This document shows positions 16,432 through 25,694 of a DNA stretch of 64,000 nt, piece by piece. Both the position numbers and the translations under genes were made by a program. The stretch comes from an uncultured Roseibium sp. (GTDB lineage Bacteria; Pseudomonadota; Alphaproteobacteria; Rhizobiales; Stappiaceae): the NCBI RefSeq assembly GCF_947499295.1, contig NZ_CANMNP010000005.1, positions 124,001 through 188,000 of the forward strand, in the 5' to 3' direction. The notes below the pieces were generated by a model. It did no database searches and was not told the origin of the DNA. It saw only the letters and a program-made list of their open reading frames with translations. Each line of letters starts with the position of its first letter. The first letter of the stretch is position 1.

Positions 16432-17349
16432 GTGACGGAGGAACGGTCTGTCCACTTTCAGCACCGTCCCTATGACGGGACGAGTCAGCCATTCACAGTT
16501 GGGTTGAAGCCGGTTGCGGAAAAGGAATGGCTGGAGGCTGACACCTTCCTGAAACCGCACCTTGCTGAAAAGGCCAGATTGTTCGCAGCAAGGCCCGATG
16601 ACGTTTTTCGGGCCGAACCTGATACGGAGGCTGCGCAGGCCGAGGTGCTTGGGCTGGTTGTGGAGCATCTGCGGCAGTTCCACGGCAGCACACATGACGT
16701 CAGTTCAATCAGTGTCAGCATCCCCGCCGCCGGGCGGTGGATAGACTGCACAGATCTTCCGGCGTTGAAAACAGCGTCCCTCATGGTTCAGGAGGATCTT
16801 GTCCTCATGCGCCCGGGACAGGAAGGCTACCGGCTTGTTGCGGCGTCGCTGTGCTTCCCATCTTCCTGGTCTCTGGGACAAAAGTTCGGTCTGTCGATGG
16901 CCGATATCCATGAGACCGTACCCGATTTCAACGGCGCGCGCATGGGGCAGATGGTGGCGCGCCTCTTTGACAATCTTAAGCCGGGACAAATTCTTTGCAG
17001 GTTCAACTGGTCTGCCTATCCGGATGACAGGCTCCACCATCCAGGTGCTCATCACATTGAGGTGGAAGCGACTGGGCAGGTCCTGGCGTCGCTTTTCTTG
17101 CGGGTTGAAAGGCAGACCCTTCGGCGCTTGTCTGGGTCGGGCGACATCCTTTTTACGATCAAGATCCATCATGATCCGATGGCTGCCCTTGAAGGCCAGA
17201 CTGACAGTTCTGACGTTGCCAGCGGGCTCTCAAGGCAATTGTTGGCGCTAAGCAGCGAACAACTGCGCTACAAAGGACTGCATACTTCGCGAGATACACT
17301 TGTCGCTGCCTTGCACGAAGTCTCTGAACGGCTGCGGCATTCTGACTGA
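16432..17349 (+). CDS. DUF3445 protein, heme-dependent oxidative N-demethylase-like
   Basis: A 305-residue protein starting at GTG, 12 bases after pepF. Signatures are ASLCFPSSWSLGQKFG, DIHETVPDF, FNWSAYPDDRLHHP and RVERQTLRRL, which define DUF3445. Characterised relatives (HDOD family) bind heme and N-demethylate secondary amines. The conserved His and Arg residues in these motifs are likely heme or substrate ligands, but this is inferred. The pepF-DUF3445-AarF kinase order recurs in Hyphomicrobiales. Confidence 0.82.
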   Translation: MTEERSVHFQHRPYDGTSQPFTVGLKPVAEKEWLEADTFLKPHLAEKARLFAARPDDVFRAEPDTEAAQAEVLGLVVEHLRQFHGSTHDVSSISVSIPAAGRWIDCTDLPALKTASLMVQEDLVLMRPGQEGYRLVAASLCFPSSWSLGQKFGLSMADIHETVPDFNGARMGQMVARLFDNLKPGQILCRFNWSAYPDDRLHHPGAHHIEVEATGQVLASLFLRVERQTLRRLSGSGDILFTIKIHHDPMAALEGQTDSSDVASGLSRQLLALSSEQLRYKGLHTSRDTLVAALHEVSERLRHSD

Positions 17350-17430
17350 CCTTGCTGCTGGATATTAGCGGCGAGATACATATTTAGTCCGGAGACACTA
17401 TTTTGAGCCAACCGGGGAGAGCCCTGCAAT

Positions 17431-18810
17431 ATGCCACCGTCCAAAGACCGTGAAAGCAATCGCTTCAGCGCCAGAGTAGGGCGCTATGCCAAGGTCGGCA
17501 CGAATATGGGCGGGATAGCAGCCAAAGTTGCCGGCGCCCGATTGTTTGGCATGGAGCTCGACAATGCCAAGAATGCTGCGGAGCTGGCTGAAGCGCTCGG
17601 CGGCCTGAAAGGGCCGTTGATGAAGGTAGCTCAGCTATTGTCCACTATTCCCGACGCGCTGCCGCCAGAATACACAACAGAACTCGCCAAACTCCAGGCA
17701 AGCGCGCCCCCGATGGGTTGGGCGTTCGTCAAACGGCGGATGCGGGCCGAGCTTGGTGGGGACTGGCAGAACAGGTTTGCCGAGTTTGGCCGAGAGCCGG
17801 CGGCGGCGGCATCGCTCGGACAGGTCCATCGTGCTACCGCGCATGACGGGCGTGTGCTTGCTTGCAAACTGCAATATCCCGATATGGCCTCGGCAGTGGA
17901 AGCCGATCTCAAGCAACTTCAAATGCTGTTTTCGTTGCATCGTCGTATGAGCCCGGCCATCGATACGCGGGAAATCGCCAAGGAAATCAGCGCGCGCGTT
18001 CGAGAAGAACTCGACTATGGCCGGGAGGCAGCTCATATCGCCATGTATCAGGACATATTGTCCGAAAGCGAAGAGATCAGGGTCCCGAAAGTTGTTGAAG
18101 ACCTGTCGACCGGTCGTCTACTGACAATGGGTTGGCTGACCGGAAAGCCACTTCTGGAGTTCAAGGAACATAGCCTTGATGACCGAAACCATCTGGCCAG
18201 GACGATGTTCCACGCTTGGTGGCATCCCTTTAGCCATTTCGGCGTGATCCACGGCGATCCGCATTTGGGCAACTACACGGTTTTTGAACAGGAAGGCAAA
18301 CCAGCAGGCATCAATCTCCTGGACTATGGATGCATCCGCGTCTTCCCGGAAGCCTTTGTCGAAGGCGTGGTTGATCTCTACCGTGGGCTGCTTGAGGAAG
18401 ACAACGATCGTGTGGTCTCCGCCTACGAGCGGTGGGGCTTTACAAATCTCAAAAAGGAAGTCATCGAGGTTCTGAACATCTGGGCTCGTTTCATCTATGG
18501 ACCGCTTTTGACGGACCGTGTGCGCTCGATAGCCGATGGTGTTTCGGCTGCAGAATACGGCCGGAAAGAAGCCTTTCGTGTCCATTCCGCACTTAAGAAA
18601 CTTGGACCGGTCACCGTGCCGCAGGAATTTGTTTTCATGGACCGTGCAGCCATCGGACTTGGCGGCGTGTTTCTGCACTTGCGTGCGGAGCTCAACTTTT
18701 TTGAGCTGTTCAATGAGCAGATAGATGGTTTTGAGGCTGCAACTGTGCGTGCGCGTCAGGATCGCGTGCTGGGTGCGGCGGGCCTTGCGAATGAAACCCA
18801 TGCTGCCTGA
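17431..18810 (+). CDS. ABC1/AarF/UbiB-type atypical kinase
   Basis: A 459-residue UbiB-family protein. The N-terminal KGPLMKVAQLLS motif corresponds to the KxGQ helix (here K-x-A-Q), followed by the Ala-rich nucleotide loop AAAASLGQVHRA, the ion-pair lysine in LACKLQYP, catalytic loop HGDPHLGNY and metal motif LLDYGCIR. Family members support ubiquinone synthesis or lipid metabolism through ATPase activity. No C-terminal membrane helices are obvious, unlike E. coli UbiB, so it is closer to the AarF/ADCK-like group. It is 80 bases downstream of the DUF3445 gene. Confidence 0.87.
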   Translation: MPPSKDRESNRFSARVGRYAKVGTNMGGIAAKVAGARLFGMELDNAKNAAELAEALGGLKGPLMKVAQLLSTIPDALPPEYTTELAKLQASAPPMGWAFVKRRMRAELGGDWQNRFAEFGREPAAAASLGQVHRATAHDGRVLACKLQYPDMASAVEADLKQLQMLFSLHRRMSPAIDTREIAKEISARVREELDYGREAAHIAMYQDILSESEEIRVPKVVEDLSTGRLLTMGWLTGKPLLEFKEHSLDDRNHLARTMFHAWWHPFSHFGVIHGDPHLGNYTVFEQEGKPAGINLLDYGCIRVFPEAFVEGVVDLYRGLLEEDNDRVVSAYERWGFTNLKKEVIEVLNIWARFIYGPLLTDRVRSIADGVSAAEYGRKEAFRVHSALKKLGPVTVPQEFVFMDRAAIGLGGVFLHLRAELNFFELFNEQIDGFEAATVRARQDRVLGAAGLANETHAA

Positions 18811-18959
18811 GCCTAGATTCTCTGTGCGGAAAACCCCGGCAAGACCAACCGGTCAAAGAGTCGCGTCCGAGAGGCGAATAATGCAATTCGGATCATTGCC
18901 GAAGGCACAGGCTTTATTGTATGTAGACTGCCGACTAAAGATTTTTTCTGGGGAACTTC

Positions 18960-19241
18960 ATGTCTGACGAAAACGCACCTGCAATGGACTACGATGCTCA
19001 CGAGCAGACTTACGAGGGGTTCATCAACTTCTCGAAAGTCGGAACGATCGCCTGCCTGAACATCGTATTGTTGCTGATCCTTTTCGGTTTTGGTGGCACG
19101 ACTGCTGTTGTTTTCGGCTGGTTGATGCTGATCGCGACAATCGTTTCCTCCGGAATTGGCCTTGCTTTAGGTGCTTCAGGTTGGATCCCGCCTACCGTCG
19201 TTTTCGTCCTGACCGGTATCCTTGCGATTCTGACTGTCTGA
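18960..19241 (+). CDS. aa3-type cytochrome c oxidase subunit IV-like membrane protein
   Basis: A 93-residue protein. The motif DYDAHEQTYEGFINFSKVGT leads into two membrane helices at about 30-55 and 65-92. This matches the short bacterial aa3 oxidase subunit IV family (COX4_pro_2). It would sit in the inner membrane with the terminal oxidase, although the main oxidase genes are elsewhere, as is usual. GGGGAA precedes the ATG, and a terminator follows. Confidence 0.85.
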   Translation: MSDENAPAMDYDAHEQTYEGFINFSKVGTIACLNIVLLLILFGFGGTTAVVFGWLMLIATIVSSGIGLALGASGWIPPTVVFVLTGILAILTV

Positions 19242-19274
19242 CGGATCGTCGACCCAGACACTGTGTCGGTATTG

Positions 19275-19300
19275 AAGGCGCGGCCATAGCCGCGCCTTTT
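19275..19300 (+). terminator. Terminator after the COX4-like gene
   Basis: AAGGCGCGGC-CATA-GCCGCGCCTTTTG. An 8-base GC stem extended by A:T pairs, followed by a T-run. Confidence 0.88.
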
Positions 19301-19330
19301 GTTTTGGATTGAGACCTGATTGCACAGCTC

Positions 19331-20002
19331 ATGAACCTGCCTGCTCCAACAGCGTTTCACTATGATCCTCCGATGAACCCTTACCTCAGGGTGCTTCATG
19401 TTGATGAGGAGTTGCTTGTGGTGAACAAGCCGAGCGGTCTGCTCAGTGTTCCGGGAAAGGCCCTGGAGCACTCAGACTGTATCGAAACAAGGGCAAAAGA
19501 GGCGCATGATCAGGCCCGTATCGTGCACAGGCTGGATATGGACACATCCGGCGTGATGGTCCTGGCCATGAATGGCAAGTCCCACAGGCATCTCGGTCTG
19601 CAATTTGAAAGACGGAAAACCGAGAAGACCTATATTGCCGTCGTTTGGGGCCATGTGGTCGAGGATACGGGCGAGGTGGATCTGCCGCTCGTTTGCGACT
19701 GGCCCAACAGGCCCAAGCAGATGGTCAGTTTCGAGCATGGAAGACCGGCGCAGACACGATGGCAGGTTCTTGAGCGTCATGCACAGACAACACGCCTACG
19801 CCTCTTTCCCTTAACGGGGCGCTCACATCAGTTGCGCGTTCATATGCTTTCGATCGGTCATCCGATCATCGGCGACAGGTTCTATGCGCCGGAAGAAGCC
19901 CTGGAAGCCTCAGACCGTTTGGCGCTCCATGCTGAGAGCTTGACCCTGCATCACCCTTCGAACGGTGAACGGGTCATGTTTCGAGCCGATTGCCCATTTT
20001 AG
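19331..20002 (+). CDS. rluA: RluA-family pseudouridine synthase
   Basis: A 223-residue RNA-modifying enzyme. The catalytic segment IVHRLDMDTSGVMV contains Asp69. Other signatures are LLVVNKPSGLLSVPG near 28 and LTGRSHQLRVHM near 165. Length without an S4 domain is typical of RluA, which modifies 23S rRNA U746 and tRNA U32. The target is inferred from the family. An internal Met15 could also be the start. Confidence 0.87.
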   Translation: MNLPAPTAFHYDPPMNPYLRVLHVDEELLVVNKPSGLLSVPGKALEHSDCIETRAKEAHDQARIVHRLDMDTSGVMVLAMNGKSHRHLGLQFERRKTEKTYIAVVWGHVVEDTGEVDLPLVCDWPNRPKQMVSFEHGRPAQTRWQVLERHAQTTRLRLFPLTGRSHQLRVHMLSIGHPIIGDRFYAPEEALEASDRLALHAESLTLHHPSNGERVMFRADCPF

Positions 20003-20018
20003 GAAAACGCAGGAACGA

Positions 20019-20840
20019 TCAGCTTCCGACGCGGCCCAGACCTTCACGCGCGACCTGGTTCGAATTGTCCAGTGTGATCGCGCGGGTATAGTTTCGCCGG
20101 GCTTCCTTTGGCTTGTTGAGCATCTCCTGTGCAAGGCCGCGATTGGCCCAGGCAATTGAAGAATCCCGGTCAAGATTGACGGCCATGGAAAGATCCGAAA
20201 ACGCCGTGGTCGGGTCGTTTACGGCAATATAGGAAATTCCGCGTGCGGTATAAGGTGCGCTTGCTTTCGGATTCAATCCGATTGCCGTTGCGAAGTCTTC
20301 GATGGCCTGGGGATGCTGGTTCTGAGCCTGATAAATCAGGCCTCGATTGTAGAACGCACGCGCGTCGCTGCTGTCCCTGGCGATAACGGAGTTGAAATCT
20401 GAAAGGGCGGCGGAAAAATTGCCCTGCTGGCGATAGATATTTCCGCGGCCGACATAAGCGACATCGTAATCTGGCTTAATGTTGATGGCCCGGGTGTAGT
20501 CGGAAACAGCTTCCTGATTGCGTCCCATGCGACGGTAGACAAGCGCCCGGTTTGCGTAGGTCTGATAGGACTGTGGATTAAGCTGCAGAGCCCGGTCGAA
20601 ATCCTCGACGGCTTTGTCGAGTTTGCCGGCCTGGCCATAGGCGATGCCGCGCGTGCTGTAGGCGCTGGCGTCGGACGGATTGGCCTCGATCACCGCTGTC
20701 AGCGACGCGATATTGGTGGCCGATCCGGCGGACTTGTTCACGGGAACGTTGTTATAAACACTGGACGTATTGCAAGCGGCCAGAAACGTTGCCAGGCTCA
20801 GAACAATGGCATGTGGCAGAAAGTTGCGCATGCGGCACAT
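20019..20840 (-). CDS. TPR-repeat lipoprotein
   Basis: A 273-residue protein with a lipoprotein signal (LATFLAAC; Cys22 from the chosen start). Six consecutive TPR units run from about residue 42 to 265, with repeated AYxxRGxxYxxxGxxxxAxxDFxxAIxLxP. AAGAG is well placed before the chosen ATG. It resembles the NlpI-type scaffold lipoproteins, which recruit peptidoglycan hydrolases and proteases; the role here is inferred. It is convergent with rluA across 16 bases. Confidence 0.82.
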   Translation of the reverse strand: MCRMRNFLPHAIVLSLATFLAACNTSSVYNNVPVNKSAGSATNIASLTAVIEANPSDASAYSTRGIAYGQAGKLDKAVEDFDRALQLNPQSYQTYANRALVYRRMGRNQEAVSDYTRAINIKPDYDVAYVGRGNIYRQQGNFSAALSDFNSVIARDSSDARAFYNRGLIYQAQNQHPQAIEDFATAIGLNPKASAPYTARGISYIAVNDPTTAFSDLSMAVNLDRDSSIAWANRGLAQEMLNKPKEARRNYTRAITLDNSNQVAREGLGRVGS

Positions 20841-20954
20841 ATGATCTCTTACAGTCAAGCGATAAACCATGCCGTTCTTCTGCCTCCAATTGGGCGGGAG
20901 TATGGCTAACGATCTCCGTGCGGCCGGTGTCCAGAGCTATCTCTCGCTAAACGC

Positions 20955-20985
20955 CAAAAAGCCGACCGTGACATCGGCCGGCCTT
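20955..20985 (-). terminator. Terminator of rpsU
   Basis: On the minus strand GGCCGA and TCGGC pair around TGTCACGG and are followed by five T residues. It lies just past the rpsU stop codon. Confidence 0.7.
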
Positions 20986-21038
20986 ACGGCAGTTTATTGA
21001 GATCGGCAGCGTGGGCTGCCAGACATGCTCAAGCCGGT

Positions 21039-21266
21039 TTAGCGGCGAGCGGGCTTGCCAGGAAGCAGGCCTTCACGCTGTGCCCGTTTACGAGCCAGCT
21101 TGCGAGCGCGGCGGATCGCTTCAGCTTTCTCGCGCGCTTTCTTTTCAGACGGCTTCTCAAAATGACCGCGAAGTTTCATTTCACGGAAGATGCCTTCGCG
21201 CTGCATCTTTTTCTTAAGCGCCTTCAGCGCTTGATCGACATTATTGTCGCGAACCAGAACCTGCAC
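21039..21266 (-). CDS. rpsU: 30S ribosomal protein S21
   Basis: A 75-residue basic protein starting [20 protein letters not shown], matching bS21, with [17 protein letters not shown] in the middle and an Arg/Lys-rich C-terminal extension. S21 binds 16S rRNA near the anti-Shine-Dalgarno helix and is needed for initiation. It is a single gene with its own terminator. Confidence 0.95.
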   Translation of the reverse strand: MQVLVRDNNVDQALKALKKKMQREGIFREMKLRGHFEKPSEKKAREKAEAIRRARKLARKRAQREGLLPGKPARR

Positions 21267-21655
21267 GCGTTTTTTCCCGTTTTCGATGCGCCGCGGCCGT
21301 TCCGCAGCAAGAAAGGACTATGAGTTAAGCAAGGTCTTGCCAACAACACTTGCGTTCGGCTTTTACACTCGCATGTAACGCTTATCAACGCCCTGCAGGG
21401 CTAAGCATTCACAAGTGCAAAGAAACCTGACCGCCGCTGACGCGTCGCTCACTTTGGTGCGCTTGATACCAGAGCCCGCTGCACCTGTCCACAGTCATTC
21501 GAAAAGAAACAGGTTCTGTAGCGGACTTTTGCGCCGGTAGAGGCTGCGAAGAAATGTAGACAGCCTCTCATTTGAGGATTACTGCTGATTGGCTCTCATT
21601 TTCAAGATGTCTTTTCCAGGAGAGCATCCATCCAGCCCTGATTTTGGAGGAAACA
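21267..21655. other. Intergenic region between rpsU and the MATE gene
   Basis: About 390 bases between divergent genes. It should hold the rpsU promoter and leader and the MATE promoter. I see no coding sequence or clear RNA gene in it. Confidence 0.5.
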
Positions 21656-23053
21656 ATGGCGCGGCCAGCGTCCGGGGTCCCCGATTCGGTACAAAAACAG
21701 TCTTTGTGGCGCAGTGATATTCTGCCGACGCTGGCGCTCGGCCTGCCATTGGCCGGAGCGCAGATTGCCCAGATGGCGATCAACACGACGGATGTGCTGA
21801 TGATCGGCAGGCTGGGTGCGCAGGAGCTTGCCGCCTCCGTGCTTGCCTTCAATTTTTACATGCTGCTGTGGTTTTTCGGCATGGGCCTGCTGCAGGCGGT
21901 TATTCCCCTGGCAGCACGTGCGCGCGGGCAACGCAAATTGCGGGATCTGCGCAGGGCCGTGCGCATGGGCTTCTGGATTTCGGTGCTTTTTTGCATTCCG
22001 GTCTGGTGCATTCTGTTTTTCACGGAATCGATCTTGCTGCTCCTGGGGCAGGAACCGGAACTGGCATACCTGGCCGGTCATTATATGCGCTATCTGCAAT
22101 GGACCATGCTGCCAGCTTTGCTGATCATGGCCGTGCGCGGATTTTTGACCGTCATGGAACGCACCCAGGTTGTGCTCTGGGCGACAATTGCCGGTGCCGT
22201 TGTCAACGCGATCGCCGACTACCTTCTGATTTTTGGTGAATATGGCTTCCCGCGGCTGGAACTTGTTGGCGCGGGCATTGCCTCCGTTTTCAGTGCGACC
22301 ACAACATTCCTGTTCCTGCTGGCGTATTCCGTTTGGCACCCCCAATTGCGCCGCTACAACATTATGGGTCGTATCTGGCGCTCGGATTGGCCCGTCTTCT
22401 TGCAGATCGTTCGACTGGGAACGCCAATCGCCTTGACCATCATAGCCGAAGGTTCGCTGTTTACGGCATCGTCAATCATGATTGGATGGCTGGGCACGCT
22501 GCCGTTGGCAGGTCACGGGATCGCACTGCAAATTGCCTCAATCACCTTCATGGTTCCCGTCGGGCTGTCGGTCGCGGCCATGACCCGGGTCAGCCTTGCG
22601 GCCGGCCGCGGCGATCATGCAGGTGTCGGCAGGGCAGGCTGGACTGCGCTTTGCACGACGGTTGCCTTCATGGGGTGTTTCGCTGTCGTGTTCTGGAGCA
22701 TTCCCGAAGTTCTGGTTGGGTTATATCTGGATCTCAGCGATCCTGAAGCCAGTGAGGTACTTCGCTACGGTGTCTCGTTCCTGCTTGTGGCAGCGTTGTT
22801 TCAGCTAGCCGATGGCGGCCAGATCATCGGTGTCAACAATCTGCGCGGGCTGGGGGATACTACGATCCCTCTGTTTTTTGCACTCTTCGGCTATTGGGTC
22901 GTTGGTATCAGCCTGTCCCTCGGCCTTGGTTTTGCCGCCGGCTGGGGAGGTGTTGGCGTCTGGTGCGGTTTGGCTGGCGGCCTTGCATCGGTCGCGGTTC
23001 TGGCAAATCTGCGTTTTGCAAAGAGGGAACGCCTCGGCCTCGTGACCTTCTGA
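21656..23053 (+). CDS. MATE family multidrug efflux protein
   Basis: A 465-residue membrane protein with twelve hydrophobic segments in two repeated halves. NTTDVLMIGRLGAQELAA in the first half and its counterpart near LGTLPLAGHGIALQIAS in the second are typical of NorM-like MATE transporters, which export cationic drugs in exchange for H+ or Na+. The ATG follows TGGAGGAAA; the frame is open further upstream but that part is not protein-like. Its stop is five bases from the stop of convergent purK. Confidence 0.92.
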   Translation: MARPASGVPDSVQKQSLWRSDILPTLALGLPLAGAQIAQMAINTTDVLMIGRLGAQELAASVLAFNFYMLLWFFGMGLLQAVIPLAARARGQRKLRDLRRAVRMGFWISVLFCIPVWCILFFTESILLLLGQEPELAYLAGHYMRYLQWTMLPALLIMAVRGFLTVMERTQVVLWATIAGAVVNAIADYLLIFGEYGFPRLELVGAGIASVFSATTTFLFLLAYSVWHPQLRRYNIMGRIWRSDWPVFLQIVRLGTPIALTIIAEGSLFTASSIMIGWLGTLPLAGHGIALQIASITFMVPVGLSVAAMTRVSLAAGRGDHAGVGRAGWTALCTTVAFMGCFAVVFWSIPEVLVGLYLDLSDPEASEVLRYGVSFLLVAALFQLADGGQIIGVNNLRGLGDTTIPLFFALFGYWVVGISLSLGLGFAAGWGGVGVWCGLAGGLASVAVLANLRFAKRERLGLVTF

Positions 23054-23058
23054 TCCCG

Positions 23059-24153
23059 TCAGCCGGTTTTGCTCGAAATCCGGTTGACGTGACCCATCTT
23101 GCGTCCGTCCCTGGTTTCGGCCTTGCCGTAAAGGTGCAATTTGGCAGAAGGCTCTTCCAGAACGGCCTTCCAGTCATCGGCGTCATGGCCAATGAGGTTT
23201 TCCATGACGACGTCTGAGTGACGCGTTGCAGCGCCGAGCGGCCAGCCCGCGACGGCACGAATATGCTGGTCGAACTGAGAGGTGAGACACGCATCCTGCG
23301 TCCAGTGACCGGAATTGTGAACCCGCGGAGCAATTTCGTTGACGAGCAATTGTTCGCTGCCACCGCTCTTGACCAGAAACATCTCCACGCCCATCACGCC
23401 GACATAGTCTAGGCCTGTAACGACTTTTTCAGCCATGTTCCGCGCCGCATCCAGCGTTTCCTTGGCAACGCCCGCCGGCACTGTGGAGGTTTTCAGAATG
23501 TGATTTTCATGATGATTTCGGGCGATGTCGTAGCTGGCGCAATTGCCATCAAGATCTCTGGCCACGATGACGGACACTTCACATTCAAAATCAATCAGAG
23601 CCTCGAGGACGCTTGGCACATTGCCTAGTCTTTCATGGGCCATGGCGACATCATTAGGAGTGCGGATCATCAGCTGACCCTTTCCGTCATAGCCAAAGCG
23701 CCGCGTCTTCAAAACACCTTTCCCGGCAAACTCAGCAACGGCCCGGTCGACGTCTTCCTGAGAATTGATCTCCCTGAAATCTGCAATCGCAACGCCTGCA
23801 TCCGACAGAAACTGTTTTTCTGACAGTCGGTCCTGGGACACGGAAAGTGCTCTCGCGCCAGGGCGTACGGCGACTTTCCGGTCAAGATGGGCGGCAGTTG
23901 GCCCCGGAACGTTCTCGAATTCGTAGGTGACAACGGAGACGGCCGCCGCAAATCGGTCAAGCGCATCCACGTCCTCATAAGGAGCAACAGTGAAGTTGGA
24001 GCTGACATCGAAAGCGGGACTGTTCGGATCGGGGCAAAAGATGTGCGATTTCAACCCGAGGCTGGCAGCTGACTGCGCCAGCATCCGGCCAAGCTGTCCG
24101 CCGCCGAGAATTCCGATCGTGTCGCCGGGGCTCAAACGGATTTTGTCAGTCAT
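23059..24153 (-). CDS. purK: 5-(carboxyamino)imidazole ribonucleotide synthase
   Basis: A 364-residue ATP-grasp enzyme that adds carbonate to AIR to make N5-CAIR in purine synthesis. It has the N-terminal GILGGGQLGRMLAQSA loop, the FENVP motif, ATP-grasp segments RRFGYDGKGQ and ECEVSVIVARD, and NEIAPRVHNSGHWT near residue 270. It lies 47 bases after purE in the same direction, forming the expected purEK operon. Confidence 0.96.
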   Translation of the reverse strand: MTDKIRLSPGDTIGILGGGQLGRMLAQSAASLGLKSHIFCPDPNSPAFDVSSNFTVAPYEDVDALDRFAAAVSVVTYEFENVPGPTAAHLDRKVAVRPGARALSVSQDRLSEKQFLSDAGVAIADFREINSQEDVDRAVAEFAGKGVLKTRRFGYDGKGQLMIRTPNDVAMAHERLGNVPSVLEALIDFECEVSVIVARDLDGNCASYDIARNHHENHILKTSTVPAGVAKETLDAARNMAEKVVTGLDYVGVMGVEMFLVKSGGSEQLLVNEIAPRVHNSGHWTQDACLTSQFDQHIRAVAGWPLGAATRHSDVVMENLIGHDADDWKAVLEEPSAKLHLYGKAETRDGRKMGHVNRISSKTG

Positions 24154-24200
24154 ATCGTGAAATCCTGCTGCGGAGACTTCAGGTGGTTTACCGGACAGCC

Positions 24201-24689
24201 CTAGTCGTCCGACGGCGTCTCGGCAACTGCTGCGGTGCGTTCGGCTCTAAATTTGTTCAAGGCGTCTTCAATAGCGCTGCTTTGCAAGGCAAGCACCGCG
24301 GCGGCCAAAAGGGCGGCATTGGTAGCGCCGGCCTTGCCAATCGCCAGGGTGCCAACCGGAATTCCTGCCGGCATCTGAACAATGGAAAGCAGGCTGTCTT
24401 CACCCGAAAGCGCCTTGCTTTCCACCGGCACACCGAAGACCGGAAGCGATGTCAGGGATGCTGTCATGCCGGGCAAATGGGCTGCACCACCGGCGCCTGC
24501 AATGATTATCTTGAAGCCCTCGTCTTTCGCGCCCTTGGCGAAGTCGTACATGCGGTCCGGTGTGCGGTGGGCTGAAACGATACGCGCCTCATAGCTGACA
24601 CCCAGTTGGTCGAGCGTATCCGCCGCGTGTTTCATAGTCGGCCAGTCAGATTGACTGCCCATGATGATTGCGACATCCGCTTGTGCCAT
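24201..24689 (-). CDS. purE: N5-CAIR mutase
   Basis: A 162-residue class I PurE that converts N5-CAIR to CAIR. It has [25 protein letters not shown] and [14 protein letters not shown], which form the active site. It is the first gene of the purEK operon. The 145 bases upstream, to the DUF465 gene, should contain the promoter; I see no purine riboswitch there. Confidence 0.96.
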   Translation of the reverse strand: MAQADVAIIMGSQSDWPTMKHAADTLDQLGVSYEARIVSAHRTPDRMYDFAKGAKDEGFKIIIAGAGGAAHLPGMTASLTSLPVFGVPVESKALSGEDSLLSIVQMPAGIPVGTLAIGKAGATNAALLAAAVLALQSSAIEDALNKFRAERTAAVAETPSDD

Positions 24690-24834
24690 TTTGCGCTCCA
24701 GTATCCGGCGGGCTCAGAAGAGCCGCGGAGTATAGGCAGCGCGCCGCGCATCGCAAGACGCAAACGATCGAATTTCTTCATTGTGGCAGCGAAGGGAGAT
24801 TGGGCATGCCAGGGCAGTGGAGAATTGCGGCGCT

Positions 24835-25041
24835 TCAGGCGATGATGTCGGGGAACAACTGGTCTTCCAGAGCCGAGATACGGTCCTTGATCATCAGCTT
24901 CTTCTTTTTCAGGCGCTGGAGCTGAAGAGCGTCATGGTTCGAAGTTGCGCCGAGTGCTTCGACGGCAACGTCAAGATCCCGGTGTTCCTGACGAAGCTGC
25001 GCCAACTCCAACCGCAAAGCATCCTGATCCATTCGCGCCAT
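24835..25041 (-). CDS. DUF465 (YdcH-like) protein
   Basis: A 68-residue coiled-coil protein. LRQEHRDLDVAVEAL and LQLQRLKKKKLMIKDRISALED are the DUF465 signature. Function is unknown. A second DUF465 gene is encoded divergently 356 bases away, with KRQKLKIKDEIERL in the same position, so the two probably arose by duplication. Confidence 0.85.
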   Translation of the reverse strand: MARMDQDALRLELAQLRQEHRDLDVAVEALGATSNHDALQLQRLKKKKLMIKDRISALEDQLFPDIIA

Positions 25042-25397
25042 CTATGTCCCCTAAAGCCGGACATGAGTCCTAGTCTATTTTGCAGCTGTCGGGCAAGATA
25101 GCATCTTTGGCAAGTCGACAATCATGCTTCCCGGACCATTTTGCCCTCGAAATGAGACAAAATGACGTAGAAATCCTGATGCTGTGGAAAATGTCATCGG
25201 GCAAATCACTCATGAGAATTTTTTGTGAGTTTTGAGCCTCTTATTTGCCCCTGGTTTTTCAGGATTTCCTAAGGTTAGTTGGAAGAATGCACTATTTGAC
25301 GGCAAAGCGTCTCAGATATGCAGATTCAGCAATCGACAAGCCTGGAAAATGTGTGGCACGATGAAAAGGTTGAGCCAACAGACAGGAGAAAAATTCC
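25042..25397. other. Intergenic region between two DUF465 genes
   Basis: About 350 bases with divergent DUF465 genes on both sides. A TTGACG hexamer near 25290 could serve the plus-strand gene, but its -10 is weak. I see no coding sequence or hairpin terminator. Confidence 0.4.
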
Positions 25398-25577
25398 ATG
25401 TCAATGCAGTCACATCTCGCAGAACTTGAGCGCCGTCACGCTGAAATGAAACGCAAGATCGAAGACGCTCTGATGCATCCGAGTACCGACTCCCTGCAAT
25501 TGGCTAACATGAAGCGACAGAAACTCAAGATTAAGGATGAGATCGAGCGACTACGCAGTAACGACACGCTGCACTAG
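25398..25577 (+). CDS. Small DUF465 protein
   Basis: A 59-residue coiled-coil protein starting MSMQSHLAELERRHAEMKRK and ending RLRSNDTLH. It contains the DUF465 core HAEMKRKIEDALMHPSTDSLQL followed by MKRQKLKIKDEI. ACAGGAGAAAA precedes the ATG, and a strong terminator follows. DUF465 members are abundant small cytoplasmic proteins of unknown role. Confidence 0.88.
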   Translation: MSMQSHLAELERRHAEMKRKIEDALMHPSTDSLQLANMKRQKLKIKDEIERLRSNDTLH

Positions 25578-25601
25578 CGATCCCCTTGAAAAGAGAAATC
25601 G

Positions 25602-25631
25602 AAACGCCGTGCTTCGCGCGGCGTTTTTTTT
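25602..25631 (+). terminator. Terminator of the small DUF465 gene
   Basis: ACGCCGTGC-TTC-GCGCGGCGT followed by TTTTTTT on the plus strand. The stem contains one T:G pair. Confidence 0.9.
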
Positions 25632-25694
25632 ATATTTGGGTGCAGCTTGCCGGATGGCGGTGTTGGCAAGGTCAGAAGAAGTTTTTGTCCAATT

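Noticed and set aside
24690..24834. Purine riboswitch before purE
   Set aside because: No conserved purine aptamer arms or PurR-like palindrome were found in the 145 bases upstream.
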